From JALOAT01 sp041685115 (lineage in GTDB: Bacteria; Pseudomonadota; Gammaproteobacteria; Thiohalomonadales; Thiohalomonadaceae): a stretch of DNA of 64,000 nucleotides. The position numbers and the translations under genes were made by a program. Numbering within the stretch: position 1 is the first letter of the stretch; every line of letters starts with the position of its first letter. The DNA lies in NCBI GenBank assembly GCA_041685115.1, contig JAWLGK010000011.1:43408-107407 (forward strand), read 5' to 3'. Positions 24,866-33,878 of the stretch are shown here, piece by piece. The notes beneath the pieces are model-generated. The model had not been told where the DNA came from. It worked only from the letters and a program-made list of their open reading frames with translations, and searched no databases.

Positions 24866-26128
24866 CTAATTGTCGTTGGGCTTGAGGTTGAACAGCTCGC
24901 GGGCGGCTTCGAGCAGGGCGCTGCGGCCGTCGTAGCTTGCGCGCCGCAGCTGACTGCACGGCGCGTGGGTGAGTTTGTTGGTCAGTAGCCGGCCCAGTTC
25001 GCGCACCACATCCTCGGCGGCCTTGCCGTGCCTGATCTGCTGCAACGCGCGCTCTACCGTCTGATCGCGCAACAGCTCGGCGCTTTCGCGATAGGCGCAA
25101 ATGGTGTCGACGGCATGCAGGGACTTGAGCCAGCCCATGAAGTGACTTACCTGCACGTCGATGATTCCTTCTGCCTGTTTGGCCGCTTCCTGCCGCGAGC
25201 GCAGGTTTTCCTGGATGATCTCCTGCAGGTCGTCCACCGCATAGAGATACACGTCTTCCAACTCGGCGACCTCGGGCTCGATGTCGCGCGGCACCGCGAT
25301 GTCCACCATGAGCATGGGGCGGCGCTTGCGGGCGCGGATGGCGCTCTCCACCGCACCCTTGCCGAGGATGGGCAGCGGGCTCGCGGTAGAGGAGATGACG
25401 ATATCCGCCTCCGGCAGATGGGCCGGGATTTCCGACAGGCCGATGGCATAGCCGTGGAACTCGGCGGCCAGGGCATGGGCCCGCTCCACGGTGCGGTTGG
25501 CCACGATGATGCGGCCAATGCCGCTCTCGCGCAGGTGGCGCGCCACCAGTTCGATGGTCTCGCCGGCGCCCACCAGCAGGGCGGTGTGGCGGCGCAGGTC
25601 GCTGAAGATCTGCCGCGCCAGACTGACCGCGGCGAAGGCCACGGACACGGCGCTTGCACCGATGGCGGTATCGGTGCGCACCTGTTTGGCCACCTGGAAG
25701 GTGTGCTGGAACAGACGATTGAGCAGCACGCCCACGGTGCCGGCGTCCTGGGCGCGGCAGTAGGCCTGCTTCATCTGGCCGAGGATCTGCGGCTCGCCCA
25801 GCACCAGCGAGTCCAGTCCGCTTGCCACGCGCAGGATGTGGCGTACGGCGCTGTGATCGGGATGGGCGTAGATGTAAGGCTCGATGTCGGCCGGGCGCAG
25901 GTTGTGGAATTCGCCGAGCCAGGCCACCAGTTCGCCGACACCTTCGTCGGGCAGCCCGCAATAGAGTTCCATGCGGTTGCAGGTGGACAGGATGGCGCCC
26001 TCGGCGATGGTGCCGCGCTGCGTGAGCTCACGCAGGGCGTCCGGGACCACATCCGGCGAAAACGCGACCCTTTCGCGGATTTCGACCGGAGCGGTTTTGT
26101 GATTGATGCCGAGCGCGACTAAAGCCAT
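24866..26128 (-). CDS. hemA: Glutamyl-tRNA reductase
   Basis: 420-residue first committed enzyme of C5-type haem synthesis, reducing glutamyl-tRNA to glutamate-1-semialdehyde. The catalytic cysteine is C50 in STCNRMELYCG. An NADPH domain (VGAGETIELVARHL) and a C-terminal dimerisation helix are present. It diverges from the TPR lipoprotein gene, the standard gammaproteobacterial arrangement. Confidence 0.96.
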   Translation of the reverse strand: MALVALGINHKTAPVEIRERVAFSPDVVPDALRELTQRGTIAEGAILSTCNRMELYCGLPDEGVGELVAWLGEFHNLRPADIEPYIYAHPDHSAVRHILRVASGLDSLVLGEPQILGQMKQAYCRAQDAGTVGVLLNRLFQHTFQVAKQVRTDTAIGASAVSVAFAAVSLARQIFSDLRRHTALLVGAGETIELVARHLRESGIGRIIVANRTVERAHALAAEFHGYAIGLSEIPAHLPEADIVISSTASPLPILGKGAVESAIRARKRRPMLMVDIAVPRDIEPEVAELEDVYLYAVDDLQEIIQENLRSRQEAAKQAEGIIDVQVSHFMGWLKSLHAVDTICAYRESAELLRDQTVERALQQIRHGKAAEDVVRELGRLLTNKLTHAPCSQLRRASYDGRSALLEAARELFNLKPNDN

Positions 26129-26284
26129 GGACCGGTAAAACCTGCGGACAGAACGCCATTCTGCGTGATGGCTTCCATAGATATCAAGTCGTCAGGCCGT
26201 TCTGCCCGAGGGTAAAAACATGAAAACTCGGGTATAGTCTGCTCTGCTTATGACCATGCCCGCTCGGCGCCGTTTCTCACTGTC

Positions 26285-28042
26285 ATGATTCGACTGCGCT
26301 CTTCCGCTCTCCTTGCCGCGGCGTTGCTGGCCGGTTGCAGCAGCATGCCTGGTCCGACCACCGCCGTCGCGCCCGCCGCTTCGTCCCCCCGGGCGGCACA
26401 ACCGGCCGCCCAGCCGGCGCCCGCCACACTCGCGGCGCCGCCGGTCCCGCTACCGGACTACGATCTCACTCCCACCCTGATGTATGACCTGCTGGCCGCG
26501 GAAGTTGCACTGCAACGGGGCGAACTCCTGCTGGCGGCCGACAACTACCTGCGTGCGGCCTGGGAGACCCGTGACCCGCGGGTGACGAAACGGGCCGTGC
26601 GTATCGCAGTATATGCGCGCGATCAGGAAAAGGCCCTCGAGGGCGCCGAATTGTGGGTGGAACTGGCCCCCAATGACCTGGAGGCGCGCCAGTCCCTCGC
26701 CGCGCTGCTCATCCACCTGGGGCGGGCACAGGAGGCTGTCGCCCACCTGGACTACGTGCTCGGTGCGGCACCGGACAGCGGCCAGGGGTTTCAGGCCATC
26801 GTCAACCTGCTGAGCCGGGACGCGGACAAGGCCCAGGCCATAGCCCTGTTGGAGCAGCTCATTGCAGAACGCCGCGAAGACCCGAACGCGCTCTTTGCCC
26901 ATGCGCAGATGGCCTTCCTGCTCGGTCGGCACGACACCGCGCTGGCCAGCGTGGACGCCCTGCTGGATCGGCAGCCCGACTCGGCCCGCGCCTGGGTGCT
27001 GAAGTCCAACATCCTGCGCCATGCCGGCCAATCCAATGAGGCCATCGCCGCCTACGGACGTGCCGTGAAGGCCGCGCCCGACGACGCCGGATTGCGGCTG
27101 TCCTACGCCAAGTTCCTGGTGGAGGAACGCCGTTTCGACGCGGCGCGCAGCGAATTCGCGACCCTCGCCCGACAGCTGCCCGACAACGCTGAAGTGGCCT
27201 ATGCGCTCGGCCTGCTGGCCATGCAGCTCGGCGATCTTCCCGCCGCAGAGCGGGAGTTCCGGCGCCTGCTGGCGGATGGCCAGCATAACGACGCGGCCGC
27301 CTTCGCCCTCGGCCAGATCGCCGAGTCGCGCCAGGACCACGACGAAGCCATGCGCTGGTACGGGGCGGTGGCGGACGGGCCGAACCTGTTTGAGGCTCAG
27401 GTCCGCGCCGGCCTGCTCAAGGCGCGCACCCAGGGCGTCGATGCGGGACGGACCCATCTGCGCGGCCTGCGTGAACAATTCCCGGAAGAGCAGATCAACC
27501 TGCTCCTGGCCGAAGGCGAGATGCTGCGCGAGCTGGAACGCTATGCGGAGGCCATGGAGGTCCTGAGCGCCGGCCTGCATGCCGCCCCCGACAACCCGGA
27601 TCTGCTCTACGCCCGCGCCATGGCCGCGGAGCGCCTGGATCGGCTGGATATCCTCGAGCAGGATCTGCGCCGTATCCTGCAAGCCGATCCGGAGAATGCC
27701 CAGGCGCTCAATGCCCTCGGCTACACGCTCGCCGATCGCACGGAGCGCCATGAAGAGGCGCTCGGTTACATCCGTCAGGCCCTGGCGCAGCACCCGGATG
27801 ATCCGGCCATCAACGACAGCATGGGCTGGGTGATGTTCCGCCTGGGCCGCTACGCGGAAGCCGAGACCTACTTGCAAAAGGCCGCGACGGCCTTCAAGGA
27901 CCCGGAAGTGGCCGCCCACCTCGGTGAGCTGTACTGGACCACCGGCCGGCCTTCCGAGGCACGGCAGGTCTGGGACGAGGCCCTCAAGCTCGCCCCCGGC
28001 AATCGCCTGCTGCTGGACGTCATCGAGCGGCTGACCCGGTGA
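26285..28042 (+). CDS. TPR-repeat lipoprotein
   Basis: 585-residue protein with a lipobox (LLAGC, C18), a short Pro/Ala-rich linker and then tandem tetratricopeptide repeats to the end (for example NEAIAAYGRAVKAAPDDAGL; HEEALGYIRQALAQHPDDPA). It corresponds to the TPR lipoprotein usually found upstream of lolB; the exact role is unknown, likely an envelope scaffold. A TATAGT hexamer at 26233-26238 may be its -10 box. It overlaps lolB by 4 bp. Confidence 0.9.
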   Translation: MIRLRSSALLAAALLAGCSSMPGPTTAVAPAASSPRAAQPAAQPAPATLAAPPVPLPDYDLTPTLMYDLLAAEVALQRGELLLAADNYLRAAWETRDPRVTKRAVRIAVYARDQEKALEGAELWVELAPNDLEARQSLAALLIHLGRAQEAVAHLDYVLGAAPDSGQGFQAIVNLLSRDADKAQAIALLEQLIAERREDPNALFAHAQMAFLLGRHDTALASVDALLDRQPDSARAWVLKSNILRHAGQSNEAIAAYGRAVKAAPDDAGLRLSYAKFLVEERRFDAARSEFATLARQLPDNAEVAYALGLLAMQLGDLPAAEREFRRLLADGQHNDAAAFALGQIAESRQDHDEAMRWYGAVADGPNLFEAQVRAGLLKARTQGVDAGRTHLRGLREQFPEEQINLLLAEGEMLRELERYAEAMEVLSAGLHAAPDNPDLLYARAMAAERLDRLDILEQDLRRILQADPENAQALNALGYTLADRTERHEEALGYIRQALAQHPDDPAINDSMGWVMFRLGRYAEAETYLQKAATAFKDPEVAAHLGELYWTTGRPSEARQVWDEALKLAPGNRLLLDVIERLTR

Positions 28043-28671
28043 CGCCCGGCCGCTCCGTCATCGCCCTCGTCGTGCTGGCGATACTCGCGCTGGCGGGCTG
28101 CGCACCGGCGCCGACCCGCCCGCCGGTAGCGGATGCAGAGGCGGCCTGGGCGCAGCATCGTGCCACCCTCGCCAAGGTCTCGGCCTGGCGCCTGAACGGC
28201 AACTTGGCCGTCGAGGCACGCGGCGACGGTGGCCAGGGCCGGGTGGACTGGCGCCAGCGTGACGACGCCTTCGACATCCGCCTCGCGGGTCCGCTCGGTT
28301 CCGGGGCCGTGCGCCTGAACGGCGACCGCGAAGGCGCGACCCTCACCGTGGACGGCGAGCGCCTGCGCGACCCCGACCCGAGCTGGCTGCTCTACCAGCA
28401 GACCGGCTGGTGGATCCCGGTGGAGTCTCTGCGCTGGTGGGCGCTCGGCCTGCCGGCCCCCGACATGCCCGCCGCCTGGGTGCTGGACGAGCAGGGACGG
28501 CTCGCGCGCCTGGAACAAAACGGCTGGACCATCCGTTTCGACCGCTACCGTGACGAGCGCGACGGCGTGCAGGTGCCCGGCCGCCTGATGGCCAGCGCCG
28601 AGGATGCCGAGGTGCGCCTGGTGGTGCGACGCTGGGAACGGCTGCCGGAGCGGCTCGTCACACGCCAATGA
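28039..28671 (+). CDS. lolB: Outer-membrane lipoprotein LolB
   Basis: 210-residue receptor that accepts lipoproteins from LolA and inserts them in the outer membrane. The signal peptide and lipobox (LALAGC, C21) are followed by a typical LolB half-barrel (WRLNGNLAVEARGDGGQGRV; VESLRWWALGLPAP). The start is GTG in a GTGA overlap with the TPR gene, and its stop overlaps ispE (ATGA). Confidence 0.93.
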   Translation: MTPGRSVIALVVLAILALAGCAPAPTRPPVADAEAAWAQHRATLAKVSAWRLNGNLAVEARGDGGQGRVDWRQRDDAFDIRLAGPLGSGAVRLNGDREGATLTVDGERLRDPDPSWLLYQQTGWWIPVESLRWWALGLPAPDMPAAWVLDEQGRLARLEQNGWTIRFDRYRDERDGVQVPGRLMASAEDAEVRLVVRRWERLPERLVTRQ

Positions 28672-29516
28672 GCGATCGTCCCTGGCCGGCACCGGCCAAG
28701 CTCAACCTGTTCCTGCATATCCTCGGCCGGCGCGCCGACGGCTATCACCTGCTGCAGAGCGTGTTCCAATTTGTGGACCACTGCGACTGGCTGCACTTTG
28801 CTCTCCGTGACGACGATCGCGTGCAGCGTCTTTCCGAACTGCCCGGCGTGGCCCCGCAACAGGACCTGGTGGTGCGCGCCGCGCAACTGCTCAGGGCGGA
28901 ATCCGGTTACCGCGGCGGTGTCGACATCCGCGTGGAAAAGCGCCTGCCCATGGGCGGCGGGCTCGGCGGCGGCAGTTCCGATGCGGCCACCACGCTGGTG
29001 GCGCTCAACCGGCTGTGGGGGCTCGGGCTGTCCACCGATACGCTGGCGAACCTTGGCTTGCGCCTCGGCGCGGACGTGCCGGTATTCGTGCGCGGCCAGG
29101 CGGCCTGGGCCGAGGGCGTCGGCGAACGCCTGGAGCCGGTGAGCCTGCCGGAACCCTGGTTTGTGGTGCTGGTGCCCGGTGTGAGCGTCGCCACGGCCGA
29201 GGTGTTTGGCGACCCTGAATTGACACGCAATTGTGCGCCCATCACAATACGCGACTTTCTTCACGGGGCAGCGGGCAATGTCTGCGAACCCGTGGTGCGG
29301 CACAAGTACCCCCAGGTGGCCGCGGCGCTCGACTGGCTCGCCACACGCGCGCCGGCACGCATGACAGGCACCGGGGCATGCATTTTCGCCGCATTCGAGG
29401 ACGAAGGCGCAGCGCGTGAAACGCTGGCGGCGCGTCCCGCCGGGCTCGACGGTTTCGTCGCCCGCGGACTCAACCGCTCACCACTCATCGCGCGATTGAA
29501 GAGTTGCGAATCTTGA
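28668..29516 (+). CDS. ispE: 4-diphosphocytidyl-2-C-methyl-D-erythritol kinase
   Basis: 282-residue GHMP kinase of the MEP isoprenoid pathway. The ATP-binding glycine loop is PMGGGLGGGSSDAATTL, the N-terminal APAKLNLFLHILGRRADGYH is diagnostic, and the C-terminal MTGTGACIFAAF motif is present. It overlaps lolB by 4 bp and is followed by a hairpin and tRNA-Gln. Confidence 0.96.
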   Translation: MSDRPWPAPAKLNLFLHILGRRADGYHLLQSVFQFVDHCDWLHFALRDDDRVQRLSELPGVAPQQDLVVRAAQLLRAESGYRGGVDIRVEKRLPMGGGLGGGSSDAATTLVALNRLWGLGLSTDTLANLGLRLGADVPVFVRGQAAWAEGVGERLEPVSLPEPWFVVLVPGVSVATAEVFGDPELTRNCAPITIRDFLHGAAGNVCEPVVRHKYPQVAAALDWLATRAPARMTGTGACIFAAFEDEGAARETLAARPAGLDGFVARGLNRSPLIARLKSCES

Positions 29517-29517
29517 G

Positions 29518-29550
29518 CCCGGCGAGCGCCGCAAGGCGCCGGTCGCCGGG
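29518..29550 (+). terminator. GC-rich hairpin after ispE
   Basis: CCCGGCGAGCGCC pairs with the downstream GGCGCCGGTCGCCGGG with a GCAA loop, directly after the ispE stop. A discontinuous T-rich stretch follows (TTCAATATTC then CGTTTTT). It may terminate ispE or act as a processing element ahead of the tRNA. Confidence 0.5.
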
Positions 29551-29572
29551 TTCAATATTCGCATTTCGTTTT

Positions 29573-29647
29573 TGGGGCGTCGCCAAGCGGTAAGGCACTG
29601 GATTTTGATTCCAGCATTCCCAGGTTCGAATCCTGGCGCCCCAGCCA
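29573..29647 (+). tRNA. tRNA-Gln (anticodon TTG)
   Basis: A 75-nt cloverleaf with encoded CCA. The acceptor stem TGGGGCG pairs with CGCCCCA, the anticodon loop is TTTTGAT with TTG, and the T-loop is GGTTCGAATCC. The location between ispE and prs is the classical gammaproteobacterial position. Confidence 0.95.
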
Positions 29648-29658
29648 TTTCGGTGTGT

Positions 29659-29738
29659 TGAGCATTAAGTGTTTACCGAGAAACGTGATACGGAAGCCAC
29701 TCGCCGGCGCTTAACGCTTCACGCTTACGTCTCACGTT
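29659..29738. repeat. GTGAGACGT-family inverted-repeat element, copy 2 (degenerate)
   Basis: The right arm GCTTAACGCTTCACGCTTAC plus GTCTCACGTT matches the family. The left arm (GCATTAAGTGTTTACCGAG then AAACGTGATAC) is decayed. It lies between tRNA-Gln and prs. Confidence 0.5.
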
Positions 29739-29765
29739 AGAACGCGTCACGTCGACAGAGGGGCC

Positions 29766-30716
29766 ATGGTTTCCGACATGATGGTGTTTGCGGGCAATTC
29801 CAACCCGCAGCTTGCACAAGATATCGCCACCCATCTGGGCATGCCTCTCGGCAAGGCCGTCGTGGGCCGCTTCAGTGACGGCGAGATCATGGTGGAGATT
29901 CTCGAAAACGTGCGCGGCAAGCACGTGTTCATCGTCCAGCCCACCTGCGCGCCGACCAACGACAATCTCATGGAACTCATGGTGATGGTGGACGCCATGC
30001 GCCGCGCCTCCGCCGGCCGCATCACCGCCGTGGTTCCTTATTTCGGTTATGCCCGCCAGGACCGCCGGCCGCGCTCCGCGCGCGTGCCCATTACCGCCAA
30101 GGTGGTGGCCAATATGCTCACCATCGTGGGCGTGAATCGTCTGCTCACCGTCGACCTGCACGCCGACCAGATCCAGGGCTTCTTCGACATCCCGGTGGAC
30201 AACGTCTACTCGTCGCCGATCCTGCTCTCCGACATCTGGCGTGCACGCGACCCGAACGTGATGGTGGTGTCGCCCGACGTGGGCGGCGTGGTGCGCGCCC
30301 GCGCCCTGGCCAAGCGCCTGGACGATGCGGACCTCGCCATCATCGACAAGCGCCGTCCGCGCGCCAACGTGGCGCAGGTGATGCACATCATCGGCGACGT
30401 GCGCGACCGCACCTGCATCCTGGTGGACGACCTGGTCGACACCGCCGGCACCCTGTGCCAGGCCGCCGCGGCGCTCAAGGAGCACGGCGCCGCCAAGGTC
30501 AAGGCCTACATCACCCATGCGGTGTTGTCCGGCCCCGCCATCGAGAACATCGAGAATTCGCAGATCGACGAGCTGGTCGTCACCGACACCATTCCGCTGC
30601 GCCCCGCGGTGCGCGCCTGCAAGCGCATCCGTCAGGTGAGCATCGCGGAGATGCTGGCCGAGACCATGCGCCGCATCAACAATGAAGAGTCGGTGAGCTC
30701 GCTGTACATGGATTGA
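29766..30716 (+). CDS. prs: Ribose-phosphate pyrophosphokinase
   Basis: 316-residue PRPP synthase. The ribose-5-phosphate/PRPP loop is ILVDDLVDTAGTLCQ, with catalytic histidine and binding motif DLHADQIQGFFDIPVDN and RAR-flanked KRLDDADLAIIDKRRP. It supplies PRPP for nucleotide, His and Trp synthesis. It is followed by rplY. Confidence 0.97.
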   Translation: MVSDMMVFAGNSNPQLAQDIATHLGMPLGKAVVGRFSDGEIMVEILENVRGKHVFIVQPTCAPTNDNLMELMVMVDAMRRASAGRITAVVPYFGYARQDRRPRSARVPITAKVVANMLTIVGVNRLLTVDLHADQIQGFFDIPVDNVYSSPILLSDIWRARDPNVMVVSPDVGGVVRARALAKRLDDADLAIIDKRRPRANVAQVMHIIGDVRDRTCILVDDLVDTAGTLCQAAAALKEHGAAKVKAYITHAVLSGPAIENIENSQIDELVVTDTIPLRPAVRACKRIRQVSIAEMLAETMRRINNEESVSSLYMD

Positions 30717-30815
30717 GGCGGCGCCCGGCGCCGCCCGAACGAATTCCGCCGAACCTGGTCGCGGGCGAGGCGGTAACCACGGCCGAGAGGCCGTCATTTA
30801 CTCAGGAGAAACACA

Positions 30816-31445
30816 ATGTCCAAAGTCGATTTCGTCGTTACCGCGGAAACCCGCAGCGACATGGGGAAGGGTGCGAGCCGCCGCCTGCGTCGCGAGGGTA
30901 AGATCCCGGGCGTCATCTATGGCGCGCACAAAGAGGCCGTGTCGGTCCTGCTCGACCACAACGAGATGATGAACCACCTCAAGCACGAGGCGTTCTACTC
31001 CCACGTGCTCAGCATCAAGCTGGACGGCAAGACCGAACAGGCCGTGCTGAAGGACCTGCAGCGCCATCCCGCCAAGCCCATCCTGCTGCACGCCGACTTC
31101 CAGCGCGTGAGCGCCACCGAGAAGCTGCGCATGCACGTGCCCCTGCACTTCGTGGGCGGTGACGTGGCCCCCGGCGTCAAGGTGGGCGGCGGCATGATCG
31201 CCCACAACCTGACGGAAGTGGAAGTGACCTGCCTGCCCAAGGACCTGCCCGAGTTCATCGAAGTGGATCTCTCCGGCATGGACGTGGGCCAAAGCCTGCA
31301 CCTGTCCGACCTGAAGCTGCCCAAGGGCGTGGAACTGATCGCGCTGGTGCACGGTTCCGATCTGCCGGTCGCCGCCATCCAGGCCAGCCGTACTGCCGCC
31401 GCCGAGGAAGGCACCGCGGCCGAAGGCGAGGAAGCCGCGGGCTGA
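30816..31445 (+). CDS. rplY: 50S ribosomal protein L25/general stress protein Ctc
   Basis: 209 residues: an N-terminal 5S-rRNA-binding L25 domain (ASRRLRREGKIPGVIYG) plus the C-terminal TL5/Ctc beta domain (about 95-190), then an acidic Ala/Glu tail. A GGAG SD precedes the ATG. It is in the usual prs-rplY-pth order. Confidence 0.96.
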   Translation: MSKVDFVVTAETRSDMGKGASRRLRREGKIPGVIYGAHKEAVSVLLDHNEMMNHLKHEAFYSHVLSIKLDGKTEQAVLKDLQRHPAKPILLHADFQRVSATEKLRMHVPLHFVGGDVAPGVKVGGGMIAHNLTEVEVTCLPKDLPEFIEVDLSGMDVGQSLHLSDLKLPKGVELIALVHGSDLPVAAIQASRTAAAEEGTAAEGEEAAG

Positions 31446-31478
31446 TAGCCGTCCGGGCCCTCGATGAAGCCGGCGCTG

Positions 31479-32054
31479 ATGTCGCCTGTTGAACTCATCG
31501 TCGGACTGGGCAACCCCGGTCCTGAATACGAGCTTACGCGGCACAACGCCGGCTTTTGGTTGGTGGATGCCCTCGCCCGGCGTGAGGGCGTCCACTTCCG
31601 TCACGAAGGCAAGTTCCAGGGTGAAGCCGCCAAGGTCCGGCTCGACGGCCGCGAGATCTGGCTGCTCAAACCCATGACCTACATGAACCGCAGCGGCCAG
31701 GCCACCGCCGCGCTCGCCCGGTTCTACAAGATCCCCCCCGAAGCCATCCTCATCGTCCACGACGAACTGGACCTCCCGCCCGGCCAGGCGCGCCTGAAAC
31801 AAGGCGGTGGCCACGGTGGTCATAACGGATTGCGGGACCTCGTCGCCCAGCTCGGCACCAACACCTTCCAGCGCCTGCGCCTCGGCATCGGCCACCCCGG
31901 CGACGCCAAACAAGTCACCGGCTACGTCCTCGGCAAACCACCCGCCTCCGAGCGCGAACTCATCGAACGCGCCCTGGACCAGGCCCTGGACGTCATCCCC
32001 CTGATCGCCGCCGGCGAACTCCAGAAGGCCATGAACCGGCTGCATTCTGGATAG
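31479..32054 (+). CDS. pth: Peptidyl-tRNA hydrolase
   Basis: 191-residue enzyme that recycles peptidyl-tRNA. The active-site His and Asn/Asp neighbourhood is visible (VGLGNPGPEYELTRHNAGFW, VHDELDLPPG, GGGHGGHNGLRD). Start 31479 (MSPVELIVGLG) is preferred; an in-frame ATG at 31464 adds five residues. It is followed by a CACGGGG-family element carrying the GxxExxY gene. Confidence 0.95.
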   Translation: MSPVELIVGLGNPGPEYELTRHNAGFWLVDALARREGVHFRHEGKFQGEAAKVRLDGREIWLLKPMTYMNRSGQATAALARFYKIPPEAILIVHDELDLPPGQARLKQGGGHGGHNGLRDLVAQLGTNTFQRLRLGIGHPGDAKQVTGYVLGKPPASERELIERALDQALDVIPLIAAGELQKAMNRLHSG

Positions 32055-32058
32055 GCGT

Positions 32059-32561
32059 GAAAGGCAAAAAGCACTAACACGGGGACACGGGGACACGGGG
32101 ACACGGGGACACGGGGAAGACTAAAGGATGGAGTCTATGGCAAAGGACTGCGGTGACTGGATCATCGATGGGGTGCTTACGGCGGCGACGCGGGTGCACT
32201 CCGAACTGGGACCGGGCCTGCTTGAATCCGTATACGAGCGAGCGTTGACACTGGAGCTTGAAGCGGCAGGTTTCCGCGCCGCTACCCAAGTGTCGGTTCC
32301 GGTGGTTTACCGGGGCCAGGATATCGGTGTGGCATTTCGCGCCGACATGGTCGTCGAGGACCAACTCTTGTTGGAACTCAAGTGCGTGGAGCAATTGTCT
32401 GCGCTGCACGTGGCTCAGGCTGTTACCTACCTGAAGCTTCTGGGCCTCAAACGAGGGTTTTTGATCAACTTCAACACACGGCTGTTGAAACACGGTATCC
32501 GGCGGGTTTCCTTCTAAACCCCCCGTGTTCCCCGTGTTCCCCGTGTTAGGGCTTTTCTCTT
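32059..32561. mobile_element. CACGGGG-family element, copy 3, enclosing a GxxExxY gene
   Basis: The left arm (AAAGGCAAAAAGCACTAACA then about five CGGGGACA units, 32059-32118) and the right arm (CCCCCCGTGTTCC-type units ending GTTAGGGCTTTTCTC, 32517-32560) are inverted copies. They bracket one complete open reading frame of 129 codons. The outer ends match the four gene-less sisters at 1.2, 2.3, 33.7 and 56.2 kb. The right end touches the ychF start codon. Mobility is inferred. Confidence 0.6.
32128..32517 (+). CDS. GxxExxY family protein (PD-(D/E)XK nuclease-like)
   Basis: 129 residues. The name motif is GLLESVY (in GPGLLESVYERAL), and the C-terminal half carries a nuclease-like D...E-x-K pattern (FRADMVVEDQLLLELKCVE). 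This small family is widespread and of unknown function. The stop codon lies at the right repeat arm and the start 10 bp after the left arm, so the gene is embedded in the repeat element. A role in moving the repeats is my inference. Confidence 0.85.
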   Translation: MESMAKDCGDWIIDGVLTAATRVHSELGPGLLESVYERALTLELEAAGFRAATQVSVPVVYRGQDIGVAFRADMVVEDQLLLELKCVEQLSALHVAQAVTYLKLLGLKRGFLINFNTRLLKHGIRRVSF

Positions 32562-33653
32562 ATGGGCATTCAATGCGGCATCGTCGGCCTGCCTAACGTC
32601 GGCAAATCCACCCTCTTCAACGCGCTCACCAAGGCGGGTATCGAGGCGGCGAATTATCCGTTCTGCACCATCGAGCCCAACGTGGGCGTGGTGCCGGTGC
32701 CCGATCCGCGCATCGACGCGCTGTCGGAGATCGTGAAACCCCAGCGGGTGCAGCACGCGACCATGGACTTCGTGGACATCGCGGGCCTGGTGGCGGGCGC
32801 GTCCAAGGGTGAGGGCCTGGGCAACAAGTTCCTGGCCAACATCCGCGAGACCGACGCCATCGCCCACGTGGTGCGCTGCTTCGAGGACGAGAACGTGGTG
32901 CACGTGGCCAACAAGATCGACCCGCTGCATGACATCGAGGTGATCAACACCGAACTGGCCCTGGCCGACCTGGACTCCGTGGACAAGGCGCTGAACCGCG
33001 TATCCAAGGCCGCCAAGACCGGCGACAAGGAGGCCAAGGCCAAGATGGGCCTGCTGGAGCGTGTGAAGGCCCAGCTCGACGAGGCCAAGCCCGTGCGTGC
33101 GCTCGGCCTGTCCGCGGACGAGCTGAAACTCATCTACGACCTGCACCTGCTCACCGTGAAGCCCACCATGTACATCGCCAACGTGGCGGAGGACGGCTTC
33201 GAGAACAACCCGCATCTGGAGGCCGTGCGCCAGTTCGCCGCTGCTGAAGGCGCCGAGGTGGTGCCGGTGTGCGCCGCCATTGAATCCGAACTGGTGGACA
33301 TGGACGACGCGGAAAAGATGGAATTCCTCAGTGAGCTTGGCTACGACGAACCCGGCCTCAACCGCGTAATCCGCGCCGGCTACAAACTGCTCGGCCTGCA
33401 GACTTACTTCACCGCCGGTGTAAAAGAAGTGCGCGCATGGACCGTCCACGTGGGTGCCACCGCGCCGCAGGCGGCCGCGGTCATCCACACCGACTTCGAA
33501 CGCGGCTTCATCCGCGCCGAAGTCATCGCCTACGAAGACTTCATCAAGTACAAAGGCGAAGCCGGCGCCCGCGAAGCGGGCAAAATGCGCCTGGAAGGCA
33601 AGGACTACATCGTCCAGGACGGCGACGTCATGCACTTCCGGTTTAATGTTTAA
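32562..33653 (+). CDS. ychF: Ribosome-binding ATPase YchF
   Basis: 363-residue Obg-related P-loop protein that prefers ATP. The P-loop is GLPNVGKSTLFNALT, with switch VDIAGLVAGASKGEGLGN, a coiled-coil domain in the middle and a C-terminal TGS domain (TYFTAGVKEVRAWTVH). It is the last gene of the lolB-to-ychF housekeeping block. Confidence 0.97.
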   Translation: MGIQCGIVGLPNVGKSTLFNALTKAGIEAANYPFCTIEPNVGVVPVPDPRIDALSEIVKPQRVQHATMDFVDIAGLVAGASKGEGLGNKFLANIRETDAIAHVVRCFEDENVVHVANKIDPLHDIEVINTELALADLDSVDKALNRVSKAAKTGDKEAKAKMGLLERVKAQLDEAKPVRALGLSADELKLIYDLHLLTVKPTMYIANVAEDGFENNPHLEAVRQFAAAEGAEVVPVCAAIESELVDMDDAEKMEFLSELGYDEPGLNRVIRAGYKLLGLQTYFTAGVKEVRAWTVHVGATAPQAAAVIHTDFERGFIRAEVIAYEDFIKYKGEAGAREAGKMRLEGKDYIVQDGDVMHFRFNV

Positions 33654-33870
33654 AAGCTGTTAACCACGGGGGACACGGGGAACACGGGGGGAGACAACGG
33701 GATCGGAGCGCGGACCGCTGCGGAGCCCGGAGCAGCGCTCAGTGCGTTCGATAATCGATTCCGAGTTCAGGAGTCAGGCGCCCGCCGGATCATGCTTCGG
33801 TCATCCGGGCGATGAGTGATTCCCCCCCCCCGTGTCCCCCGTGTCCCCCGTGGTTTGCTTTTTTCTTCTC
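33653..33870. repeat. CACGGGG-family inverted-repeat element, copy 4
   Basis: The left end is AAAAGCTGTTAACCACGGG with GGACACGGGGAACACGGGG (33653-33691). The right end is CCCCGTGTCCCCCGTGTCC with CCCGTGGTTTGCTTTTTTC (about 33828-33866). The unique core has no gene. The arms face each other between ychF and a minus-strand gene. Confidence 0.7.
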
Positions 33871-33878
33871 CTTCTTCT

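Noticed and set aside
32075..32116. Tandem ACACGGGG units considered as a CRISPR or simple satellite
   Set aside because: Units are 8-10 bp without spacers and are paired with an inverted copy, so they are arms of a dispersed element.
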